A DNA stretch of 64,000 nucleotides from Dyella_A sp050749815. Lineage in GTDB: Bacteria; Pseudomonadota; Gammaproteobacteria; Xanthomonadales; Rhodanobacteraceae. The first letter of the stretch is position 1. Each line of letters begins with the position of its first letter. The stretch spans positions 682,001 through 746,000 of the forward strand of contig NZ_CP192735.1 in the NCBI RefSeq assembly GCF_050749815.1. Direction: 5' to 3'. The translations under genes were made by a program, and so were the position numbers. The notes below the pieces were generated by a model. It was not told the DNA's origin. It worked only from the letters and a program-made list of their open reading frames with translations, and made no database searches. Below are positions 50,646 to 59,782 of the stretch, one piece after another.

Positions 50646-50732
50646 TCACGCTGACAACGCCCTCTTGAGCAACGCGTCGTACAGCTCCAACCGGTATCGC
50701 CCACCGATCTGCAGCAGGCTCATCCAGTACAT
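50646..50732 (-). pseudogene. Remnant of a membrane-protein gene related to 8191-8826
   Basis: Reads MYWMSLLQIGGRYRLELYDA and then LLKRALSA before a stop. This matches the C-terminus of the protein at 8191-8826 (YWLSLLQISVRWRLELYDAL, then LKKSLAGP) at most positions, also at DNA level (GCGTCGTACAGCTCCA in both on the plus strand). No matching sequence precedes it, so the rest of the gene has been lost. Confidence 0.65.
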
Positions 50733-50784
50733 CGGGGCGGCCACAGAGGGCACGCGCCTGGGCGCAAGCGCCCGGCAGCTGACC

Positions 50785-51990
50785 TCATTCGCGCAGCAGG
50801 CGGGGGATGTGGAGGCCCCAGCTGGCCGGATCCTCGATACCGGTGATGCGGTCGTCCGACTCGGCCAGTTCCAGCTGGGTCGGTTCCAGCGGTTCGCCGT
50901 CGGGCAGGCGGCAGACCAGTCGCACGGTCGGGTTGAGCGAGCTGCCCTCGCCCTGTGCCAGCACCACGGCGAGACGTTCGGAGGACAACCGCACCAAGGT
51001 GCCGGTGGGGTAGATGCCGATGAGCTTGACGAAGGCGTGGAAGATCTCGCGGTCGAAGTGGCCGTCCTGCCACTCGGCCATGCGCCGGATCGCTTCGGCC
51101 GGTTCCCAGCCGCGCTTGTAGGGGCGGTCGGAGGTGATCGCGTCGTACACGTCGCAGATCGCGCCCATGCGGGCGGCGCGGCTGATGGTGTCGCCGGCGA
51201 GCTTTTCCGGGTAGCCGCTGCCGTCGGTTTTTTCGTGGTGGTGCAGGCATACGTCCAGCGCCACGGGGCCGGCGGCCGCCTCGCGGCGCAGGATGTCCCA
51301 GCCGATCTGCGGGTGCTGGCGCACCGAGGTCATTTCCAGCGGACTCAGCCGGCCGGGCTTATTGAGCACGGCGTCGGGCACGCCGACCTTGCCGATGTCG
51401 TGCAGCAAGCCAGCCAGGCCCAGCTCCTTGAGTTCGCTGCCGGCGTATCCGAGCCGGCGCCCCAGCGCCATCATCAACGCGGCGACGGCGACCGAATGCA
51501 GGTAGGTGTAGTCGTCCTTGTTCTTCAGCCGGAGCACGCTGAGCATGGCGGCAGGATTGCGCGCAATCGCATCATCTACTTCGTCGACGATGCTGGCGGC
51601 CGATTCCATGCGCAGCGCGCGACCCATGCGAGCGTCCTGGAACAGCGCCTTGGCCGCGGCCTTGGCGCGATCGCGAAGCTCTTCGGCGCGCGCAATGTCG
51701 TTGCCGAAGGCGGTGCGCGGCGGCTCCGGCTCCGGCGGCGCGGCGGGCGGTGGGGCGGGCGCCGCAGGCGAGGCCGCGCGGGCCACCGGCTGCGGAAGGT
51801 CCAGCCCCTTGACCGTGTCGATCCACACTTCCAGGTTGCCCATGGCGCGCAGGGTGGCCAGGGTGGTGTCGTCCTCCACCAGGAACGACCCGCGCCAGAA
51901 CGGGTGGTCCAGCCAGTTGCCGCAGATCTTGTGCACATACATGCCACGCGCGACGCGCGCGACGGGAATTTTCTTCAGCGGCGAGGTCAT
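50785..51990 (-). CDS. HD-GYP phosphodiesterase (c-di-GMP) with DUF3391 N-terminus
   Basis: 401 residues from ATG 51990. The N-terminal DUF3391 (RVARGMYVHKICGNWLDHPF) precedes a Pro/Ala-rich linker. The HD-GYP domain has LAGLLHDIGKVGVPDAVLNK, the HD residues plus K, and LHHHEKTDGSGYPEKLAGD, with a GSGYP instead of the plain GYP. It should hydrolyse c-di-GMP. Divergent from a secreted Tyr-rich protein gene. Confidence 0.88.
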   Translation of the reverse strand: MTSPLKKIPVARVARGMYVHKICGNWLDHPFWRGSFLVEDDTTLATLRAMGNLEVWIDTVKGLDLPQPVARAASPAAPAPPPAAPPEPEPPRTAFGNDIARAEELRDRAKAAAKALFQDARMGRALRMESAASIVDEVDDAIARNPAAMLSVLRLKNKDDYTYLHSVAVAALMMALGRRLGYAGSELKELGLAGLLHDIGKVGVPDAVLNKPGRLSPLEMTSVRQHPQIGWDILRREAAAGPVALDVCLHHHEKTDGSGYPEKLAGDTISRAARMGAICDVYDAITSDRPYKRGWEPAEAIRRMAEWQDGHFDREIFHAFVKLIGIYPTGTLVRLSSERLAVVLAQGEGSSLNPTVRLVCRLPDGEPLEPTQLELAESDDRITGIEDPASWGLHIPRLLRE

Positions 51991-52291
51991 GTGCTGGCCA
52001 ATCCGTCTCTCGTCGATTGTTGCGCCCACGCAGCCATGCGGAGCGCCGGTCGCGATGGCCACCGGCACCCCGCTGGAACCCCCGGTTCCGTGCGGTGCGT
52101 CTCGTTATCGGCGCCCGCGCGCGACACTTGAGCCCCCCACAACAGCGGCCCTCAACGGGGCGGCGGGCAGCGATCTCGCAGCGAGTTGATCGAAGGCAAA
52201 TCGTCGGCGCGGGCCGGCGCTAGGGTGGCCGGGCTGGTTGCCGTGCCGCCAAAGGCGGCGGCGACCCTGGTCATCCGCGGGAGTGCAGACG
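51991..52291. other. Divergent promoter region
   Basis: 301 bp between the HD-GYP and Tyr-rich protein genes. It must hold two outward promoters, but no consensus boxes, operators or repeats are evident to me. Confidence 0.35.
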
Positions 52292-53140
52292 ATGCGTTAT
52301 TTCATCCTTGCCTTGGCGATCCTTTTCCCCGTGGCGCTGGGCAGCCAGGCGCGGGCCCAGACCAGCCTGAGCGTCGGCATCGGCGGCCGCGGCGTGAGCC
52401 TGGGATTTTCGATCTCGACCTATCCGACGCTGGTGCGCATTCCGGGCTACCCGGTGTACTACGACCCGCGCGTGGACCTGAACTACTTCTTCTACGACGG
52501 CCTGTACTGGGTGTTCGTGGGCGGCGACTGGTACGCCAGCAGCTGGTACGACGGCCCGTGGTACCTGGTGACACCGATCTACGTGCCGGTGTTCGTGCTG
52601 CGCATTCCGGTGCGCTACTACCGGCGGCCGCCGCCTTATTTCCGCTATTGGCGCCCGGATGCCGCCCCGCGCTGGGGCGAGCACTGGGGGCCCGCATGGG
52701 AGCGTGAACGCAGCGGCTGGGACCGCTGGGATCACCGCACGGTGCCTGCGCTGGCGCCGCTGCCGTCCTATCAGCGCGAGTACTCCGGCAGCCGCTATCC
52801 GCGGCAGCAGGAGCAGCAGCGCACGATCGAGTCCAGCCGCTATCGCTACCAGCCGCGCGAGCCGGCGAGCCGGCAGTTGCTCGATGAGCAGCGCCGTCGC
52901 GAGACCGATCGCTACCGGCAGAGTTCGCAGCACGAGGAACGTCTCGGCCAGCCGCAGTCGTCCCCGTCGCGCGAGGTCCGCAGCCGCCAGCAGGAGGAAG
53001 TCCAGCACCAGCGGATGGAGCCGCCACGCACGGCGCCACCGACGCCCCGGGGGCGTGATGCGGACAAAGGAACGAAGGGGCGGTCGGACAAAAGCAAAGG
53101 GCGGGCCGAGGACGACAGGCGCAACGGCGATCATCCGTAG
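52292..53140 (+). CDS. Secreted Tyr/Arg-rich protein of unknown function
   Basis: 282 residues from ATG 52292 behind GGGAGTGCAGACG. Signal peptide MRYFILALAILFPVALGSQA. Then YPVYYDPRVDLNYFFYDGLY and WVFVGGDWYASSWYDGPWYL, aromatic Y-x-x-G-x-W repeats as in small envelope proteins that stack aromatic residues at the membrane. The last about 150 residues are highly charged, Arg/Glu/Gln-rich and disordered. Function unknown. Confidence 0.65.
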   Translation: MRYFILALAILFPVALGSQARAQTSLSVGIGGRGVSLGFSISTYPTLVRIPGYPVYYDPRVDLNYFFYDGLYWVFVGGDWYASSWYDGPWYLVTPIYVPVFVLRIPVRYYRRPPPYFRYWRPDAAPRWGEHWGPAWERERSGWDRWDHRTVPALAPLPSYQREYSGSRYPRQQEQQRTIESSRYRYQPREPASRQLLDEQRRRETDRYRQSSQHEERLGQPQSSPSREVRSRQQEEVQHQRMEPPRTAPPTPRGRDADKGTKGRSDKSKGRAEDDRRNGDHP

Positions 53141-53205
53141 CCGCTCAAGCAGGCCGGGAGCGCCATCGGCTTGAGCACTTCGGTGCCGGGTGGGACGATG
53201 CGTGG

Positions 53206-53655
53206 ATGAGCCAGTCGCCCGCCCCCGACATCGCGCTGCGCGATCTCGCCCGCCTGCGCCGCGTGCGCGACCGCATCGATCGCGAGTACGCCCAGCCGCT
53301 GGACGTGGACGCACTGGCGCGGGGCATCGGCATGTCGTCCGGGCATCTGAGTCGGCAGTTCAAGCTGGCCTTCGGCGAGTCTCCGTACAGCTACCTGATG
53401 ACGCGCCGGATCGAGCGGGCGATGGCGCTGCTGCGGCGAGGCGACCTCAGCGTCACCGAAGTCTGCTTCACGGTGGGCTGCGCCTCGCTGGGCACCTTCA
53501 GCACGCGCTTCAGCGAGTTGGTGGGCATGTCACCCAGCGTCTATCGGCGTGAGGCGGCGCAGGCGACGGCAGGCCTGCCCTCGTGCGTGGCGCGGCAGGT
53601 GACGCGACCGATCAGGAATCGAGAAGCGCCCAGCCGCGAGCCCGACCTAGCATGA
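53206..53655 (+). CDS. AraC family regulator (short)
   Basis: 149 residues, mainly the AraC DNA-binding domain: LDVDALARGIGMSSGHLSRQ, then FKLAFGESPYSYLMTRRIER, then SVTEVCFTVGCASLGTFSTR. No ligand-binding domain. The stop overlaps the ATG of the VOC gene (ATGA at 53652-53655), so they are co-translated and the regulator probably governs that enzyme. Confidence 0.85.
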   Translation: MSQSPAPDIALRDLARLRRVRDRIDREYAQPLDVDALARGIGMSSGHLSRQFKLAFGESPYSYLMTRRIERAMALLRRGDLSVTEVCFTVGCASLGTFSTRFSELVGMSPSVYRREAAQATAGLPSCVARQVTRPIRNREAPSREPDLA

Positions 53656-54095
53656 CGGCTCCTTCCACCACCCAGGCGAGCGCCATGGACATCACCATCC
53701 ACTCCAGTTTCCTGCCACACACCGACCCGGACGCCTCGCTGGCGTTCTACCGCGACACGCTCGGCTTCGAGGTGCGCAAGGATGTCGGCTACAACGGCAT
53801 GCGCTGGATCACCGTCGGCCCGCCGGATCAGCCCGGCACCTCGATCGTGCTGTTTCCGCCGGCGGCCAGCCCCGGCGTTACCGATGAAGAAAAGCGCACC
53901 ATCGCCGAGATGATGGCCAAGGGCACCTACGCGATCATGTTGCTGGCCACGCGCGATCTCGATGCCGCGTTCGAGCGCATCGCCGCCAGCGGCGCGGAGA
54001 TCGTCGAGGAGCCGACCATGCAGCCCTACGGCGTGCGCGACTGCGCCGTGCGCGACCCGGCCGGCAACCTGCTGCGCGTGCAGGAGCAGCGCTGA
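53652..54095 (+). CDS. VOC (glyoxalase/bleomycin resistance-like) protein
   Basis: 147 residues from ATG 53652; ATG 53685 is an alternative. VOC pattern: SSFLPHTDPDASLAFYRDTL, GFEVRKDVGYNGMRWITVG, then AFERIAASGAEIVEEPTMQP and ending DPAGNLLRVQEQR. Metal ligands would be in the early His and the final Glu. The substrate is unknown. Coupled to the AraC gene. Confidence 0.85.
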   Translation: MTAPSTTQASAMDITIHSSFLPHTDPDASLAFYRDTLGFEVRKDVGYNGMRWITVGPPDQPGTSIVLFPPAASPGVTDEEKRTIAEMMAKGTYAIMLLATRDLDAAFERIAASGAEIVEEPTMQPYGVRDCAVRDPAGNLLRVQEQR

Positions 54096-54133
54096 ACGGT
54101 GCGGATCGCTTCGCCGCGGCGGTCGGTGCGTGC

Positions 54134-55702
54134 TTACTGCCGCTCGAAGCGATAGCCGCTGTATTGAAGGGAGTCGGCGGGAGCGGAGGCGTCAGGAAAA
54201 TAGAAGGTCACCACTTCACCGCCGCCGGTCAGCTCCACGCGCATCTGGTTCGTTGCCGCGTCGTAGATGTCGGCGCGACTGCGCGCGGCACCGCTGGTCA
54301 CGTTGAGCTGGCCGGCGATGAGGCGCCAGGTCAGCGTGCCCATCTGCGCGTTGGTGTAGCGCCCGGCATATGCGGCCAAGGGATGCGCCAGCGGTTGTTG
54401 CTGGCGGGCGCGCTCGATCGCCCGTTGCTTGCGCAGATGCTCGGCGTAGCGCGCCTTGCGCCGTTCGCCCTGCTGCAGTGCCGCCGCATAGCGCGTGTCG
54501 GCTACATCGGGCGTAGCGGCCAGGCGGTCGTAGATGTAGTCGGCGAGGTCATCGATGGCGAACGGCTCGGCCAGGCCGTTGCTCAGTATCACCACGCCCA
54601 GGCCGCGCTCGGGCATGAACGACACGTGCGAGCGATAGCCGGGGAAACTGCCGAAGCGGTGTACCAGCGTCTGCCCCTGGTAGGTGCCCAGATCCCAGCC
54701 GTAGCCCCAGCCGTAGCGGTGGTACGGGCCGAAGTCGTGGTCCTGCTCGGCGTGCTTGGCGTAGGAGGAGGCGAGCACGCCGGCGGGAAACACCCGATGG
54801 CCGTCCAGACGGCCATCGCTGACCTGTGCCGCCACGAACTGGGCCAGGTCGCGCGCGGTGCTGAAGTAGCCGCCGGCGGCATGCAGGTTGTTGTCCACCT
54901 TGCCGAGCCGGATGCGTCGGAAGCCAGCACCGGTCGCCTCGTGCGGCAAGGCGATGCGCCCGGGCGCGAGCGTGGACAGGCGCGCAGTCGTCTCGGTCAT
55001 GCCCAGCGTGGCCAGCACATCGGCCCGTACTACGGCTTTCCAGCCGTCGGTGGTGGCCGGTGCGAGCACCATGCCGAGCAGGTTGTAGGGCAGGTTGCGG
55101 TAGTCGAAGCGGCGCCCGGCGGGCGACGGTCCGCACTGCGCCATCAGCGCCATCAGGCCCGATGGGGTGAAGACACCGGTGTAGGCGGTGCGGAACACCA
55201 CCGGCAGGCATGCGTCGATGCCATCGGTCATGCTGAGCAGATCGCGCACGCTGATGGCATCGGCCCGCAGTGGGGACTTGAAGGCGAGATCGGGCAGGTA
55301 GCGGCTGATCGGCGCATCCAGCTGCAACGCGCCGCGCGAAGCCTGCAGCAGCACCGCGGTGGCGGTGAGTGCCTTGGTGGTGGACGCGATGTAGAAGCGG
55401 GTGTGGTCGTCGACGCGACGTCCGCGGTCGGTATCGGCGACGCCAAAGCTGCCCACGTAGACGACCCGCTCGCCACGCGTCACGGCGATGCTCATACCGG
55501 CGACGAAGCCCGCATCGACGAGGTGCTGGGCGCGATGGCGGACCTCGCTCTGCCAGGCGCGGTCGGCAGGCAACCCCTGCACGATCGCCGCCGGCGCAGC
55601 CGCACCGGAAGAGCGCGACGATGGTGCATGGGCGAGACCCGGCGTGGGCGTGGCGAGGGCGGCCAGCAGGCCGATGAGGGGCAGAGCTTGAACAGGGCGC
55701 AT
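54134..55702 (-). CDS. Secreted beta-lactamase-like serine hydrolase
   Basis: 522 residues from ATG 55702, behind AAAGGCACGTC. Signal peptide MRPVQALPLIGLLAALATPT. The catalytic S-x-x-K is STTK (FYIASTTKALTATAVLL), with the YRN motif in FDYRNLPYNLLGMVL. The C-terminal about 120 residues form a separate beta domain (YTNAQMGTLTWRLIAGQLNV). It belongs to the class C/D-peptidase-like family (beta-lactamase PF00144); the substrate could be peptides, esters or muropeptides. Confidence 0.87.
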   Translation of the reverse strand: MRPVQALPLIGLLAALATPTPGLAHAPSSRSSGAAAPAAIVQGLPADRAWQSEVRHRAQHLVDAGFVAGMSIAVTRGERVVYVGSFGVADTDRGRRVDDHTRFYIASTTKALTATAVLLQASRGALQLDAPISRYLPDLAFKSPLRADAISVRDLLSMTDGIDACLPVVFRTAYTGVFTPSGLMALMAQCGPSPAGRRFDYRNLPYNLLGMVLAPATTDGWKAVVRADVLATLGMTETTARLSTLAPGRIALPHEATGAGFRRIRLGKVDNNLHAAGGYFSTARDLAQFVAAQVSDGRLDGHRVFPAGVLASSYAKHAEQDHDFGPYHRYGWGYGWDLGTYQGQTLVHRFGSFPGYRSHVSFMPERGLGVVILSNGLAEPFAIDDLADYIYDRLAATPDVADTRYAAALQQGERRKARYAEHLRKQRAIERARQQQPLAHPLAAYAGRYTNAQMGTLTWRLIAGQLNVTSGAARSRADIYDAATNQMRVELTGGGEVVTFYFPDASAPADSLQYSGYRFERQ

Positions 55703-55923
55703 GACGTGCCTTTGCTTTCGTGCGGCGCCTGGCATCCGGGGCCTGCGCCGGTAGGGCGGCAGGGCGTGCGCGCGGATACGCAGGCGATGGATCCGCACAG
55801 TCACGATGGATACCTTCGGCGACGCGACGGTTGCGTTCGTCGCCAACGGCACCGCGGCGTGCTGAGATCGGCCGCATCCAGCAGCGCCCGGCATGGCAGA
55901 AATCCCACAGGAGAGTCACTCGC

Positions 55924-56349
55924 ATGAACAAGAGCAGCACCGGCGCGGACGCGACAGGCGATACCCCTTCGGCACGTATCGATGCCCGGATTCGTGAACT
56001 CGGCGACTGGCGCGGCAACGCGCTCGCGCAGATCCGTTCGCTGATCCGGCAGGCCGTGCCGGGCGTGGTCGAGGAATGGAAGTGGCGCGGCGTGCCGGTG
56101 TGGTACAGCGACGGCATGCTCTGCACCGGCGAGACCTACAAGGCCAGCGTGAAGGTGACCTTCGCCCACGGCGCCGAGCTGGATGATCCGCGTGGGTTGT
56201 TCAACGCCAGCCTGGACGGCAACACCCGCCGCGCCATCGATTTCCGCGAGGGTGAGGCCATCGACCAGCCAGCCTTGCTGGCGTTGATCCGCGCGGCGGC
56301 CGCGCGCAATGCAGCGAGCCAGCCGCCGCGGAAGAAAAAATCGACGTGA
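55924..56349 (+). CDS. DUF1801 family protein
   Basis: 141 residues from ATG 55924, behind CAGGAGAGTCACTCGC. ELGDWRGNALAQIRSLIRQA, then VVEEWKWRGVPVWYSDGMLC, then KASVKVTFAHGAELDDPRGL. The C-terminus is basic (SQPPRKKKST). Paralogue of 16393-16902 but a different branch. Function unknown. Confidence 0.8.
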   Translation: MNKSSTGADATGDTPSARIDARIRELGDWRGNALAQIRSLIRQAVPGVVEEWKWRGVPVWYSDGMLCTGETYKASVKVTFAHGAELDDPRGLFNASLDGNTRRAIDFREGEAIDQPALLALIRAAAARNAASQPPRKKKST

Positions 56350-56376
56350 GCGGCGGGCGGCGCGCGCTCCCGTCCA

Positions 56377-57087
56377 TCAGCCGAACAGGTGCGCGCCCCA
56401 GGTGGCCAGCGTGCGGTCGTAGCCCAGCGCGATGGAGGCCGTGGCGAGCGTGTCGTAGACCAGGTGCAGGGCGATGCCGTACCACAGGCAGTAATCGCTG
56501 AGCACGTAGATCAATGCCAGCACGCCACCGAGGATGCCGGTGAGTATCCAGCCGGCGAGCCCCTGATAGCCATGCGCGAGGCCGAACACGATGCATGACG
56601 TCACCACGGCTGCGGCCGTGGCGATGCGGGAGCCGCCCAGCGCCATGCGCAGGCGGCCGAGCACAATGCCGCGGAACACCACCTCTTCGCAAAAGCCCGC
56701 CGAGACCCACACGATCGGCAGCATGGCGAACAGCGCGTGCCAGTTGCCACGCAGATGGTCGAACATGCTCAAGTCGCGGCGCTGGCCGGTGATGTGCTCG
56801 ATCATCGGCGTTAGCACCACTTTCACCAGCAGCAACTGCACGAGGCCGGCGACCAGGCCAAACAGCACCACCCGGCGCCAGTCGACCCGCTTGCGCAGTC
56901 CCAGCGCCACATGCCAACGACGCGGCTCCAGCCAGCCGGCCAGCAGCGCGATACCCGCGCCCCACATCGATCCCCAGCCGGGTCCGTTCCATACCGCGGC
57001 GAGCACGACGCCGATCACGCCCAGCTGCCAGGCCAGGAAGGGCCATGGGCGCGACGAGGCCGGAAAGGAAGCGGTGCTTGCGCGCAT
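56377..57087 (-). CDS. CPBP family intramembrane metalloprotease
   Basis: 236 residues with about seven membrane segments. Motif 1 FCEEVVFRGIVLGRL is the EExxxR site; motif 2 FGLAHGYQGLAGW supplies a His; motif 3 is in the last helices (YGIALHLVYDTLA), giving the second His. Like Rce1, such proteins may process membrane peptides, in some bacteria bacteriocin immunity or prenylated substrates. No substrate is visible. Confidence 0.85.
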   Translation of the reverse strand: MRASTASFPASSRPWPFLAWQLGVIGVVLAAVWNGPGWGSMWGAGIALLAGWLEPRRWHVALGLRKRVDWRRVVLFGLVAGLVQLLLVKVVLTPMIEHITGQRRDLSMFDHLRGNWHALFAMLPIVWVSAGFCEEVVFRGIVLGRLRMALGGSRIATAAAVVTSCIVFGLAHGYQGLAGWILTGILGGVLALIYVLSDYCLWYGIALHLVYDTLATASIALGYDRTLATWGAHLFG

Positions 57088-57261
57088 GGGTGAATGCCGG
57101 GGCTTGAGGATGCGGCACTATCGGCGCCGCACCAGGCGCTCGCGCGTGCCGGTGGTCACAGCCGGTGGCGCAAGAAAAAGCGCCTGACTGCCGTGACTTA
57201 CCCATGCCTCCACCCATGCAGCCCATCGCCGCGCGTCGGTGCGCGCATCGACACCGGCGCG

Positions 57262-57627
57262 CTAGCGTGCCGGCTTCGCGTTCAGGCGCAGGGCATGCAC
57301 GCGGCAGATGTCGATGGCGGCGAGCCGTTCGACCCGCTGGTTGCGGAACGTGACGCGCAAATCGCGCAGGCATTGGCCGGGCGGCACGCGGAAAGTGGTG
57401 GCGGTCAAGCCGCCCTGCAGGGGCTGGCCGAGCGCGATGCGCTGGAACGCCTCGCTGCCGGCGGGGGCGACGGCCACGGCGGTCACGCTGTCGAACGTGG
57501 CGTTCACCAGCTGGAGGTACGGCCCGGGCGCGGTCGCGGTATCGCCACGTGGCGTGCTGGCGGCGCAGGCGGCGGTGAGTGTGGCGACGAGGGCGAGGGA
57601 ACAGATGGCGGCGCGTGGCAGGGTCAC
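57262..57627 (-). CDS. Small putative lipoprotein
   Basis: 121 residues from GTG 57627, behind CCGGAGAGCCATC. Lipobox LTAAC. The mature part has YLQLVNATFDSVTAVAVAPA and FRVPPGQCLRDLRVTFRNQR, a beta-rich domain with two Cys. Function unknown. It converges on nothing; the two-component genes are divergent, beginning 201 bp away. Confidence 0.65.
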   Translation of the reverse strand: MTLPRAAICSLALVATLTAACAASTPRGDTATAPGPYLQLVNATFDSVTAVAVAPAGSEAFQRIALGQPLQGGLTATTFRVPPGQCLRDLRVTFRNQRVERLAAIDICRVHALRLNAKPAR

Positions 57628-57827
57628 GATGGCTCTCCGGCAAGGGGGAAGCGGGTCGCGCACCGGGCGCTCCGCGTGGCCATCTGGCCGCGGGAGCCGG
57701 GCGCGGCGGAAGCGCGGCGGGACGAATCGTCGTGACGGCGTGACCAATCGCAGCAGTGCGGCGCTTTGCTTTCCAGCGGCCGCGGGCTGCGCCTAGGATG
57801 CAGCCAGCTCCCCACTGGACACGCTCG

Positions 57828-58937
57828 ATGAGGGTTCGCCTGGGCAATACGGACATCGGCATGGGCCGGTACCTCGGCCTGTGGGGCGTGGTGGCGGTGG
57901 TGTTCGCCGTGCAGGGCTATCTGCGCGACGATCTGGGCGGCCACACCTGGTCGGCGATCGACTACCTGCGCTGGTCGGCGATCCAGTGGTACACCTGGGC
58001 TGCGCTGGCACCGCTGGTGTTCCGGCTGGCCGCCAGCTATCCCTTGCGTCTGCCCCTGCGCCTGCGCGAACTGGGCATGCCGTTGCTGGCCAGCGTGGGT
58101 GTCACCGCGGTGGCGCTGCTGATCGGCGCCATGGTGTCGACAGTGTTCGAGCCCAGTGGATTTGGCGAGCAGTGGCGCCAGTTCGTGGGCCAGCACGCAG
58201 CCACCGGAATGTTGACCTGCTGGGCGCTGTTCGTGATCCAGCAGGCGATGCAGTTTCGCGAAGAGACCACGCGCCGCGAACTGGAGGCCAGTCGACTGGC
58301 TTCGGAGCTGGCGCAATCGCGGCTGCAGGTGCTGCGCACGCAGCTGCAGCCGCATTTCCTGTTCAACACCATGCACGCCATCGCAACGCTCCTGCACGAA
58401 GACGTGCCGTCGGCCGAAGACATGCTGCTGCGCCTCAGCGACCTGTTGCGCGCGTTCCTGGAAGACTGCGAAGGGCAGGAGATCACGCTGCGGCAGGAGC
58501 TGGTGCTGCTCGATCTGTACCTCGGCATCCAGCGCATCCGCTTCAAGGACCGCCTGGGCACGCGCATCTATCTCGCCCCGGACACGCTGCGCTGCGCGGT
58601 GCCCAGCCTGATCCTGCAGCCGATCGTGGAGAACGCGATACGCCACGGCATCGGCGAGCGTCTGGGCAGCGATTGCATCGAGATCGAAAGCCGCCGCGAG
58701 GGTGCCGAGCTGTGCATCGAGGTGCGCAACCGCAACAGTGTGCTGGAGCCGGGCGACTCGCCGTCGTCAGGCCACGGCATCGGTTTGTCGAACACCGCGC
58801 TCCGCCTGCGCGAGCTGTACGGCGACCTGGCCGAGGTGCGCCTGGACATGCTCTGGCCGCAGGGCGTGGCCTGTCGCCTGCGCCTGCCGCTGCGCGAGAT
58901 GGAGGAACTGGACGATGCGCCGGAGGTGGCTGCGTGA
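57828..58937 (+). CDS. LytS-type sensor histidine kinase
   Basis: 369 residues. Four membrane segments cover residues about 12-160. The His_kinase domain has LRTQLQPHFLFNTMHAIATL with the phosphorylated His, and the HATPase has LQPIVENAIRHGIGERLG and GHGIGLSNTALRLRELYG. It is the LytS/YehU family (PF06580). The start could be ATG 57828 or later. The response-regulator GTG overlaps its stop by 4 bp (GTGA), so the two are coupled. Confidence 0.88.
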   Translation: MRVRLGNTDIGMGRYLGLWGVVAVVFAVQGYLRDDLGGHTWSAIDYLRWSAIQWYTWAALAPLVFRLAASYPLRLPLRLRELGMPLLASVGVTAVALLIGAMVSTVFEPSGFGEQWRQFVGQHAATGMLTCWALFVIQQAMQFREETTRRELEASRLASELAQSRLQVLRTQLQPHFLFNTMHAIATLLHEDVPSAEDMLLRLSDLLRAFLEDCEGQEITLRQELVLLDLYLGIQRIRFKDRLGTRIYLAPDTLRCAVPSLILQPIVENAIRHGIGERLGSDCIEIESRREGAELCIEVRNRNSVLEPGDSPSSGHGIGLSNTALRLRELYGDLAEVRLDMLWPQGVACRLRLPLREMEELDDAPEVAA

Positions 58938-59716
58938 AGCTGGCCGTGCTGGTGGTGGACGACGAGCCGCTGGCGCGGCAGGCGATCGTGCGGCTGCTGC
59001 GCGACGACCCGGAGGTGGCGCAGCTGGACGAATGCGGCGACGGCATCGCCGCCGTGCAGGCGATCCGTCGCCGCTCACCGGATCTGGTCTTTCTCGACAT
59101 CCAGATGCCGGCGATGACCGGCATGGACGTGGTAGCGGCGATCGGCGTGGAGCAGATGCCGGCCACCGTGTTCGTCACGGCCTACGAGCAGTACGCGGTG
59201 CGCGCGTTCGAAGCGCATGCGGTGGATTACCTGGTCAAGCCGTTCGGTCGCGAGCGCTTCGCCCATGCCCTGGCGCGGGCCAAGGCACGCCTGGCCGGTG
59301 GCGCCGGAGCGGCCGCCTCCGCCCGGATCATGCAGGCGCTGGACGCGCTGCGTCGGCGCGACGACTACCTCGAGCGCATCCCGGTTCGCGAGGGCGAGCA
59401 GGTGGTGTTCGTCGACGTCGAGGACATCGTCTGGATCAAGGCCAGCCGCAACACCGTGCTGATTCACCTGGCCGATCGCGTGCATGAGCTGCGCGAGACG
59501 ATGGCGACGCTGGCTGAGCGGCTCGATCCGCGGCGCTTCGCCCGCGTGCACCGCTCGGCCATCATCAACGTGCGTCGCGTTGAGGCGGTCCACCCGTGGT
59601 TCAACGGCTATCACGTGGTCACCATGGATACCGGACAGAAGCTGCGCATGAGCCGCTACCAGCACGAGGTGTTCCTACGGCTGGTATCGCTGTCGCGCGA
59701 GGCGCCCACCGACTGA
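58934..59716 (+). CDS. LytTR family response regulator
   Basis: 260 residues from GTG 58934. The receiver domain has LVVDDEPLARQAIVRLL and the phospho-Asp in LVFLDIQMPAMTGMDVV, with DYLVKPFGRERF at its end. The LytTR DNA-binding domain follows from about residue 155 (VFVDVEDIVWIKASRNTVLI, then FARVHRSAIINVRRVEAVHP). With the upstream LytS-like kinase it forms a complete two-component system; the regulon is unknown. Confidence 0.9.
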   Translation: MKLAVLVVDDEPLARQAIVRLLRDDPEVAQLDECGDGIAAVQAIRRRSPDLVFLDIQMPAMTGMDVVAAIGVEQMPATVFVTAYEQYAVRAFEAHAVDYLVKPFGRERFAHALARAKARLAGGAGAAASARIMQALDALRRRDDYLERIPVREGEQVVFVDVEDIVWIKASRNTVLIHLADRVHELRETMATLAERLDPRRFARVHRSAIINVRRVEAVHPWFNGYHVVTMDTGQKLRMSRYQHEVFLRLVSLSREAPTD

Positions 59717-59782
59717 GCCGCGCCCGGCGGGTCCAGACGATGCTAATTTGCGCGCTTTCCCATCGGCCTGCCGGAGTTCCTC

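Noticed and set aside
54164..55927. 587-codon plus-strand frame opposite the beta-lactamase-like gene
   Set aside because: The STTK and YRN motifs are on the minus strand; the plus frame is compositional.
56201..57862. 553-codon minus-strand frame across the CPBP gene
   Set aside because: Arg/Ala/Pro-rich with no domain, and the CPBP frame has a full set of membrane segments and catalytic motifs.
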